From: an uncultured Gemmatimonadota bacterium
Lineage (GTDB): Bacteria; Gemmatimonadota; Gemmatimonadetes; Gemmatimonadales; GWC2-71-9
Length of the DNA: 5,144 nt
NCBI GenBank assembly: GCA_913009915.1
Contig: CAJVYZ010000250.1
Span: 1-5,144, forward strand
Direction: 5' to 3'
In this document: piece after piece, positions 1 to 5,144 of the stretch
How positions within the stretch are numbered: the first letter of the stretch is position 1
How the letters are laid out: every line of letters begins with the position of its first letter
Notes under the pieces: model-generated
The model's database searches: none
Told to the model about the DNA's origin: nothing
The model's input: only the letters and a program-made list of their open reading frames with translations
Position numbers and translations under genes: made by a program

Positions 1-143
1 ATATTGATCAGCGGAGGATGATAGGGGAGCAACGAGATAGGTAATGAATGTAGGAGTATAGCAGGTGTACGGTGGGGGTGATGCTTTACTATATGTTTCT
101 ATTTTTTTTTTTTTTTTTGTAGTTTTTTTTGTTTTTTTTTTTT
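1..143. other. Sequencing run-off artefact (not biological)
   Basis: About 100 bases of random-looking sequence are followed by a T-rich tract (about 102-143) that abuts the start of an Illumina adapter at 144. Read on the minus strand this is adapter, then poly-A, then noise, which is what a read produces after passing the end of its library molecule. No coding or RNA feature is supported here. The stretch should be trimmed. Confidence 0.93.
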
Positions 144-201
144 AATGATACGGCGACCACCGAGATCTACACTCTTTCCCTACACGACGCTCTTCCGATC
201 T
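144..201 (+). other. Illumina P5/TruSeq universal adapter contamination
   Basis: The 58 bases match the TruSeq universal (P5) adapter from its AATGATACGGCGACC start to its CTCTTCCGATCT end. They sit directly against genuine sequence beginning at 202. Translation through it on the minus strand adds 19 spurious residues ([19 protein letters not shown]) to the PLP enzyme, and on the plus strand it creates a false N-terminus starting [19 protein letters not shown]. Confidence 0.99.
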
Positions 202-855
202 GCCGAGCTTCGTGGCGGCTACTTCGTAGATACTCGCGTCGTCCGTGTCGCCGTACAGGTGCATATGCAGCGCCACCAGTTTGATGTTGGGCGCCCGGTT
301 GATCCTCTCAACCGCCTCGCTCGCCTCGCGGTCATCCATCGAGAATCCGAACCGGCTGTGCCCCAACCTGGGCAACGTGCAGCTGAGCCGGATACCGATT
401 TCGATTGGCGCCGCGCCGCGTGACGACCATTCAACGATGGTATCGAGTTCGTCGTGATCGTTGGCATTGACCAACGCGCCATCCTCAAACGCCGCCCGAA
501 GATCCTCGACCGGCTTGTAGGGACCGTTGAATACGATCGCCGACCCGGGGTATCCCAACCTGCGGGCCAGCCGGTACTCCCGGCCGGATACAACCTCGGC
601 CCAGGCACCGAGGTGGCGCAACACATCGTCCTCCGCAACCAGGTAGTTGGTCTTGAAGGAGTATGCGATGACGTATCGCCGCCAGGTGTCGCGCAGGCAA
701 CGGTCCAGGGTCCGGTACCGATCGACGATATTGTCGCGCCCGCACAGAAACAGCGGTGTACCGGAACGGCCCAGAGCAGCGAGAATTGCCGAGCGCTTCT
801 GCAGGAAATTGGGGTAGCGTTCGAGGTCTGTGCGGGGCACGGTGTGTGTAGGCAT
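202..855 (-). CDS. Fold-type-III PLP-dependent decarboxylase (DapDC/ODC group), 3' end missing
   Basis: This is the N-terminal half (218 genuine residues) of an alanine-racemase-fold PLP enzyme of the diaminopimelate/ornithine decarboxylase superfamily. Seen in order: YSFKTN at 65-70, with K68 the likely Schiff-base lysine; AEVVSGREY at 86-94 and FNGPYK at 109-114; IGIRL at 153-157; HSRFGF at 166-171; and HMHLYGD at 197-203. The family barrel binds PLP and normally decarboxylates a basic or diamino acid. The C-terminal half, with the family's catalytic Cys motif and most of the beta domain, is absent because the contig ends in adapter. Family members are usually around 400 residues or more. 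The ATG at 855 is the first start after an in-frame TGA at 918-916; the 20 codons between contain no ATG, GTG or TTG. No clear Shine-Dalgarno precedes it, so translation coupled to the upstream ATP-grasp gene is plausible. Substrate is unknown: it could decarboxylate DAP, ornithine, lysine or a pathway-specific amino acid. Sure of family, unsure of substrate. Confidence 0.9.
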
Positions 856-915
856 TGCCGGCTGCTGGTCAAGAAGAGTGAGGTGGTTTTGAGACCGCGC
901 TGTGCGTTGCCGATC

Positions 916-2169
916 TCAGTTGCCTGGTGCCGCCGCCACCTCGAAGAGACCGCGACGTTCAACGTCACGGATGGTGCGAATGTCACGCTCAATGGCGTGT
1001 ATGTCCTCTGCCACCAAGGTCACCATACCCGCCACTCGTCCTACCTGGTCGCCCGGCTTCGCTCGGACTGACATCGAATGGAGCGTTGGCAACTGCTCGA
1101 TAATGTCCAGACCCCGAACCCGAGTCAACTGACCTGGGTGCGGGGGCATGAGAAACACGTTGGCCGCGCGTTGTTGGAGGCTCGGTCGATCATCTAGGGC
1201 CGCCAGGAATCGCTCCGGAGCCAGTATTGCGTCGACGGTCCGGTCGAGCTGGCAGATACCCCCACAGATGCGGCTCAGCACGGCGTTGATTCCCGAGGTC
1301 AGCCGGGCAGCGATCTCGATCAACACCGGGCCATCCGTGGTCCACATGATCTCACAGTGCGTCGGCCCGTGGTCGACGCCGAGCGCATCGCCGGCGGCGA
1401 AGGCGAAGGCCTGTAGCTCCTCCTGCCGTGTTCCCACGTAGGGGAGGAGAGTCATCGCATCATACCCTGGCGCTGACGAGTCGAGTCCGGGGCGGTGGTA
1501 CTGCCAGAACGCCGTCGCTTGCCGCCACCCGCGGACGCTTACGGCGTCTACTACGTATTCGGTGCCCTCGAGAAACTCCTGAGCCAGCACCGCCTCGTTG
1601 GGCTCCCCCAGGATGCTGCGCTCGGATAGAATAGCGTCGGTCGCCCGCCGAGCATCGTCATCGGAGGCGCAGCGGTGGACATTGTCAGATGCAACGCTCG
1701 CCGGGGGTTTGAGAATCACGGGCCAATCGACCTCGTGGATCCATGCCAGAATGGATTCGATGTTTCGCGACCGGAAGTGTCGAGGCGTGGCCAGCCCACT
1801 GCGTCGCGCGGTTTCGAGCATGAGGTACTTGTCTCGTCGCGCCTCGCTCAGTGTCGTGCCGTTGGTGACGAGCGACATCTCCTCGCCGAGCCGATCGGCC
1901 AGGATGACGCCAGACTCGAAACCGGCCACTACACGTAGGGGTGCGTAGCGGCGCAGAGCATCGACCGTCGCGCCCAGATCGTTGCCATGCTCGATGATGG
2001 CCACGAATATCGATGGATCGAATCCGGATCTCATGAACGCCGGGATGTCCGGCGAGCTCAGGATCGCCACGCATGTAGCGCGGCGTGCCGTGAGCGCCTC
2101 TGCGAGCATGGCGCCCGAGGAGAACGGGTCGACGATAGCCACACAGGTTTCAGGCTGCGCCAAGATCAC
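916..2169 (-). CDS. ATP-grasp carboxylate-amine ligase, L-amino-acid-ligase-like
   Basis: This complete 417-residue protein probably joins a carboxylate to an amine using ATP through an acyl-phosphate, as BacD-type dipeptide ligases do. The N-terminal pre-ATP-grasp domain has a Rossmann-like strand CVAIVDPFSSG at 9-19. RRDKYLMLETARRSGLATP (111-129) is the typical entry to the ATP-grasp fold. K154 in VILKPPAS (151-158) is a probable nucleotide-binding lysine. EFLEGTEYVVD (198-208) is the usual central strand. HCEIMW (271-276) followed by PVLIEIAARL (281-290) gives E273, E285 and R289 as likely Mg/phosphate ligands, with the same Glu-Glu-x3-Arg pattern as BacD. Residues from about 330 form a C-terminal domain like those of amino-acid ligases. 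The start is GTG at 2169; the frame is closed upstream by TGA at 2214-2212, and later starts would clip the first strand. It lies 137 bases after the ABC gene and 60 before the PLP gene, on the same strand. Substrates cannot be read from sequence. Other ATP-grasp roles (carbamoyl-phosphate-like or peptide-modifying) fit less well. Confidence 0.9.
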   Translation of the reverse strand: MILAQPETCVAIVDPFSSGAMLAEALTARRATCVAILSSPDIPAFMRSGFDPSIFVAIIEHGNDLGATVDALRRYAPLRVVAGFESGVILADRLGEEMSLVTNGTTLSEARRDKYLMLETARRSGLATPRHFRSRNIESILAWIHEVDWPVILKPPASVASDNVHRCASDDDARRATDAILSERSILGEPNEAVLAQEFLEGTEYVVDAVSVRGWRQATAFWQYHRPGLDSSAPGYDAMTLLPYVGTRQEELQAFAFAAGDALGVDHGPTHCEIMWTTDGPVLIEIAARLTSGINAVLSRICGGICQLDRTVDAILAPERFLAALDDRPSLQQRAANVFLMPPHPGQLTRVRGLDIIEQLPTLHSMSVRAKPGDQVGRVAGMVTLVAEDIHAIERDIRTIRDVERRGLFEVAAAPGN

Positions 2170-2226
2170 TCCACTGCCGGTCCGACCGAGCGGGGGGACG
2201 ACGGCCGGGGCTCACCATAGCCGCGC

Positions 2227-2268
2227 CACTCCCTCGGCTCCCAAATCTGGGTTGGGTCACGCGGAGTG
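2227..2268 (-). repeat. Imperfect inverted repeat between ABC exporter and ligase genes
   Basis: The outer arms CACTCC (2227-2232) and GGAGTG (2263-2268) enclose a second pair, CCCA (2240-2243) and TGGG (2248-2251). The RNA of the minus-strand transcript could fold into an interrupted hairpin between the two genes. There is no U-tract, so an intrinsic terminator is not supported. A processing or attenuation element, or chance in GC-rich DNA, are both possible. Confidence 0.25.
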
Positions 2269-2306
2269 AGTAGGGCAACATCCGCCAGCCGGCGTACCTG
2301 ACGGGG

Positions 2307-4055
2307 TCACCGCAGTAGTCGGGCGTCGGCTGCCAGTTGAAGCTGGCTGAACTCACCTCCGGTAGCGACCAGGGATACGCTGGTACCTTCCTCCACCAAC
2401 CGGCCGTCGCGCAATACCAGGATTCGGTCGGCGATCTCTGCGAGCCCCAGTCGGTGGGTGATGGCCAGGATGGTGCGCGCCCGGCTCGCCGAAACGAGAT
2501 TCTGGAGAATCCGCTGTTCGAGATCCATGTCGAGCGCGCTGGTGGCCTCGTCGAACACCAGAATCCGGGCATCCGTCAGAACCGCCCGGGCGATGGCGAT
2601 GCGTTGCTGCTGGCCGCCACTGAGCCGCACGCCCCGCTCCCCAACCACCGTTTGGAGTCCGTGTGGCAGTTCGTCGATGACCTCGTCGAGACAGGTCAGC
2701 TCGACCGCCTCCCGGACCTGCTGCGCGGTGGCGTTCGGCACCCCCACCGTGATGTTTGCCTCTATCGTTTCGTTGAACAGAAACACGTCCTGCGCCACAT
2801 AACTGACCACGCGGCACAGATCCTGACGACGGACCTGGCCGATATCGATGCCATCGATCAACACCTGCCCCTCTGTCGGATCGTAGAATCGCTGGATGAG
2901 CTTGGCCACGCTCGACTTGCCGGCCCCGCTGCGCCCCACCATCACCACCAGCTCTCGCGGACTGACCTGGAACGACAGATCGCGAACCGCCAGCTTATCA
3001 TCATAGGCGAACGAAACATTCCGGAATTCGAGGCTGCCATCACCCTGCGGGAATGACTGAGGAGACGATGGATCCCTAATCTCCGGCTCGGCGTCGAACA
3101 GCTCGAACGCGCGAGCACCGGCCGCCAGACCACTGGCGAGCCCCGCAACACACTGGGCAATTCGCTGAGCCGGGCCCTGCATCAAGAACATGACGGCGAG
3201 GAACGACAACAGCTGGCCTTCGGTCAGCTCCGCGTTCAGAAGGGCGGACCCCATCCACAACAAGATCCCGGCCACGGTGATACCGATGACGATGTCCACC
3301 AACGCCGCGGCTGACGAGCGGATGCGGCTCAACTTCACCTGCAGTCGGTATTGATCCCGGCTGGTCTCGGCGAACCGGTTATCCCAGTCCTGGGCCACTC
3401 CGAAGCCAAGGATGACTGCGATGCCTCCCGTCATTTCGGTGAGCTGATGCGTCACCTTGGCCAGACCGTCTTGAACGTCTCGAGCGACGATCATCATCCG
3501 TCCGCCCATCGAGCGCAGCACGAGACCGGCCAGGATAGCGACAGAGAAAGAGACGAGCCCCCATTTGAATTCCTGAATCAACATCACGCCCAGAAGGAAA
3601 AGCAGGGTCAGTCCGTTTCGAATCAGCCCTTGGAGGGCCGCGACGGCCGAGACGTCGAACATCGTCACGTCGTTGACGACCCGGGCTACGATGTCGCTGG
3701 ACGAGCCCTTGGAGAAGTATCCGAGGCTGTGTCGTTGGAGGTGGCGAAACAGATCCGTGCGGATCGCCTCCACGATTCGAGCACTGGTCATCCTCGCCAC
3801 CACCGAATACAGCCAGTTGAACACCGCCAGGGCCACAAAAATGGCCAGCAGCGCTCCGATGAGAAGCCTGAGCTGCGCGTATTGGGCGGGTCCTTCGAGG
3901 AAAGTGTCCACCGTCGGCTGGATGATCCATGCCTTGGCCGCGGTAAGGGCGGCCCCCAGCAGAAGAAACACCAGGGACAGGAGAAACCAGCCGCGAACGA
4001 TGGACAGGTATCCGAGGAACCGGCGACCGAACCTCCAGAATGTCACTGAAGCCAC
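2307..4055 (-). CDS. ABC exporter, MsbA-like half transporter (TMD-NBD fusion)
   Basis: This 582-residue protein is a complete half-size ABC exporter, expected to homodimerise in the inner membrane and drive export with ATP. About six hydrophobic segments are visible, near 20-45, 62-85, 140-160, 165-182, 250-274 and 281-295. The nucleotide-binding domain starts near 341. It has Y351 (candidate A-loop), Walker A GRSGAGKS at 374-381, Q-loop Q422, signature LSGGQ at 478-482, Walker B ILVFDE at 498-503 with E503, D-loop SALD at 506-509, and switch H534. All catalytic elements are intact and the length is that of MsbA-type lipid or drug exporters. The start is GTG at 4055; a second in-frame GTG lies three codons on. 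A weak AGG sits about ten bases upstream. It is the first gene of the minus-strand set with the ligase and PLP enzyme, which suggests export of their product, though lipid or multidrug export cannot be excluded from sequence. Confidence 0.95.
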   Translation of the reverse strand: MASVTFWRFGRRFLGYLSIVRGWFLLSLVFLLLGAALTAAKAWIIQPTVDTFLEGPAQYAQLRLLIGALLAIFVALAVFNWLYSVVARMTSARIVEAIRTDLFRHLQRHSLGYFSKGSSSDIVARVVNDVTMFDVSAVAALQGLIRNGLTLLFLLGVMLIQEFKWGLVSFSVAILAGLVLRSMGGRMMIVARDVQDGLAKVTHQLTEMTGGIAVILGFGVAQDWDNRFAETSRDQYRLQVKLSRIRSSAAALVDIVIGITVAGILLWMGSALLNAELTEGQLLSFLAVMFLMQGPAQRIAQCVAGLASGLAAGARAFELFDAEPEIRDPSSPQSFPQGDGSLEFRNVSFAYDDKLAVRDLSFQVSPRELVVMVGRSGAGKSSVAKLIQRFYDPTEGQVLIDGIDIGQVRRQDLCRVVSYVAQDVFLFNETIEANITVGVPNATAQQVREAVELTCLDEVIDELPHGLQTVVGERGVRLSGGQQQRIAIARAVLTDARILVFDEATSALDMDLEQRILQNLVSASRARTILAITHRLGLAEIADRILVLRDGRLVEEGTSVSLVATGGEFSQLQLAADARLLR

Positions 4056-4508
4056 GGGCGGACCTAGGTCGGGAATTGAGCGGCTGAATTCCGGGGCACG
4101 TCGTCTGGCGGCGTCTGTATCACCGGCTCTCCGAGGGCGTCTTCATCCGATATATCATCGCCCGTCACAGCTCCTCGCGCCAGCCCCACAAAGAGACTGG
4201 CGGACATCCACCAGGGTAACCTGTCAAACAGTACTCGTCCCGGCGAAGACCCTAGCGGAGGTCTATCCCGTCTGCTAAGCTTGGGCGGCCGCGGTGCCGG
4301 ACGGTACGCCTCTTACCGGAGATTACCTGGCAAGCCTCACCGGTGCCAAATGCCAGCGAGTTGCTTATGATTGGGCAGCCGAGCGCGGGACCGGATCTCC
4401 TGCATGGGCGGTAGGGCTAGCGCTCTCATAAGAAATCTTCATAAACCATCCGACAATGGACGCCGTCACACCGGCGATCAGGCGTCAGAACGTGGCCGGG
4501 GCTAACCT
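4056..4508. other. Divergent intergenic region between ABC exporter and ribA
   Basis: These 453 bases lie between genes transcribed away from each other, so they should carry promoters for both. I see no convincing -35/-10 pair, no FMN-riboswitch consensus, no tRNA and no credible coding frame. AT-richer islands occur near 4149-4158 (GATATATCAT) and 4425-4446 (CTCATAAGAAATCTTCATAA region), which are the likeliest places for -10 elements of the minus- and plus-strand genes respectively. Small repeat structures are listed separately. Confidence 0.55.
4313..4356. repeat. Small direct and inverted repeats upstream of ribA
   Basis: TTACC occurs at 4313-4317 and again exactly 10 bases on at 4323-4327, on the same face of the helix. 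Overlapping the second copy, CTGGCA (4327-4332) pairs with TGCCAG (4351-4356) around an 18-base loop. CGGTGCC also occurs twice, at 4292-4298 and 4341-4347. These could be operator half-sites or a leader hairpin for the plus-strand gene. Their short length in GC-rich DNA means chance is a serious alternative. Confidence 0.25.
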
Positions 4509-4943
4509 ATGGATCTTTCAGCCGTTGCGGCGTTGCCCACCTCGCATGGGGTGTTCAAGATTCAGGCGGTGCGCCTCGATGCCACCGCCGAGCCGGCCGA
4601 CGACCACCTGATCGTGTTCAAGGGTGACATCGCGGGGGGAACGAACGTCCCTCTACGAATCCACTCTTCTTGCACTACCGGCGAGGCGCTCGGCTCCATG
4701 CGGTGTGACTGCAACCAGCAACTTGACGCCGCCCTTGCCTTCATCGAAGCGGAGGGTGTGGGCCTGGTCATCTATTTACGCCAGGAAGGCCGAGGCATCG
4801 GTCTCTTCAACAAGATCGAGGCCTATGCCTTGCAGGATGAGGGGTTGGATACGGTCGAGGCCAACCTGGAACTCGGCTTCCCGAGCGACTCCCGCACCTA
4901 CGAAATCGCCGTTCAGATCCTCCAACGGCTCGACATTGGTTCG
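4509..4943 (+). CDS. ribA: GTP cyclohydrolase II, 3' end missing
   Basis: GTP cyclohydrolase II opens GTP to 2,5-diamino-6-ribosylamino-4(3H)-pyrimidinone phosphate with release of formate and pyrophosphate, the first committed step of riboflavin synthesis in the cytoplasm. Present are 145 genuine residues of roughly 195-200. The zinc ligands are C55, C66 and C68 (RIHSSC and RCDC, C-x10-C-x-C). RQEGRGIGL lies at 91-99, Y106 in [20 protein letters not shown] at 114-124, and D127 with R129 match the catalytic Asp and Arg of the E. coli enzyme. The ATG at 4509 is fixed by an in-frame TAA only one codon upstream (4503-4505); LPTxxG at 9-14 aligns with normal N-termini. It is a stand-alone RibA with no fused DHBP synthase domain. 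The usual HSEC is HSSC here, so Ser54 replaces the family Glu. The contig stops before the TNNP GTP-binding region; the following 19 residues belong to the adapter. It could be housekeeping or dedicated to a pathway. Confidence 0.95.
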
Positions 4944-5001
4944 AGATCGGAAGAGCGTCGTGTAGGGAAAGAGTGTAGATCTCGGTGGTCGCCGTATCAT
5001 T
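4944..5001 (-). other. Illumina P5/TruSeq universal adapter contamination (reverse complement)
   Basis: AGATCGGAAGAGCGTCGTG begins the exact reverse complement of the adapter at 144-201, and it abuts Ser145 of ribA. It extends the ribA frame by the same false tail ([19 protein letters not shown]) that is appended to the PLP enzyme at the other end of the contig. Confidence 0.99.
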
Positions 5002-5144
5002 AAAAAAAAAAAAAACAAACCCCCACCCCCCCCCCACCCCACCCCCCCCCACCCCCTCCCCCCCCCCCCTCCCCCCCTTCTCATCACCAAGTCTGGTACG
5101 TTGTCCTCATGCACCTCTCGTCCGTCATCTTCGTCATACCCCAC
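5002..5144. other. Sequencing run-off artefact (not biological)
   Basis: Poly-A directly after the adapter (5002-5015) passes into a C-rich tract (about 5020-5080) and then about 65 bases of noise. This mirrors the other end of the contig and is typical of read-through beyond a library molecule. Minus-strand translations of this tract give glycine-rich nonsense. No feature is supported. Confidence 0.93.

Noticed and set aside
145..423. Plus-strand 92-residue ORF starting [19 protein letters not shown]
   Set aside because: Its start codon and first 19 residues are the translated Illumina adapter, and the remainder is antisense to the PLP enzyme.
219..1071. ORFs of 205-257 residues over the PLP gene and ligase end (219-992 minus, 454-1071 plus)
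   Set aside because: They overlap motif-bearing coding frames and show low-complexity, shadow-type composition. The real frames explain the region.
3351..4278. Long plus-strand ORFs (3351-4049 and 3673-4278) over the ABC gene
   Set aside because: They are antisense to an exporter with all ABC motifs intact, and their translations are rich in Arg, His, Gln and Pro with no recognisable domain. They are GC-driven shadow frames.
4056..4508. FMN riboswitch upstream of ribA
   Set aside because: I looked for the conserved FMN-aptamer blocks and did not find them; only short unrelated GC-rich repeats are present.
144..5001. Perfect 58-base terminal inverted repeats suggesting a transposon
   Set aside because: The repeats are the Illumina P5 adapter, flanked outward by run-off homopolymers; there is no transposase inside.
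4776..5144. Minus-strand Gly/Trp-rich ORF at the contig end
   Set aside because: It translates C-rich run-off noise, the adapter, and then the antisense of ribA.
1..5144. CRISPR array, tRNA or rRNA
   Set aside because: No regularly spaced repeats, cloverleaf arms or ribosomal RNA signature were seen in 202-4943.

Overview
This is one short bacterial assembly contig whose two ends are sequencing artefacts. An Illumina P5/TruSeq-universal adapter lies at 144-201, and its exact reverse complement lies at 4944-5001. Outside them are homopolymer-rich run-off sequences (1-143 and 5002-5144). Only 202-4943 (4,742 bases) can be treated as biological DNA, and the two terminal genes are cut exactly at the adapter junctions. 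The insert is GC-rich, with tightly packed genes, GTG starts and clean reading frames. This fits a high-GC bacterium, probably from an environmental or metagenomic library; I cannot assign a phylum from these genes.

Layout. Reading leftward on the minus strand are: (i) a complete 582-residue MsbA-type half-size ABC exporter with fused membrane and ATPase domains (4055 to 2307); (ii) after a 137-base gap, a complete 417-residue ATP-grasp protein resembling L-amino-acid ligases (2169 to 916); (iii) after a 60-base gap, the first 218 residues of a fold-type-III PLP enzyme of the diaminopimelate/ornithine decarboxylase group (855 to 202, truncated by the adapter). A 453-base divergent intergenic region (4056-4508) separates these from a plus-strand GTP cyclohydrolase II gene, ribA (4509 to 4943, 145 residues, also truncated).

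Interpretation. An amino-acid ligase, an amino-acid decarboxylase or racemase-like PLP enzyme, and an exporter on one strand is the minimal set expected for making and exporting a small amide- or dipeptide-type metabolite. The divergent GTP cyclohydrolase II could be ordinary riboflavin synthesis next door, or a pathway-dedicated copy supplying a pyrimidine/flavin- or deazaflavin-type building block. The sequence does not decide between these. The cluster assignment and any product are inference; the four gene-family assignments are well supported by motifs.
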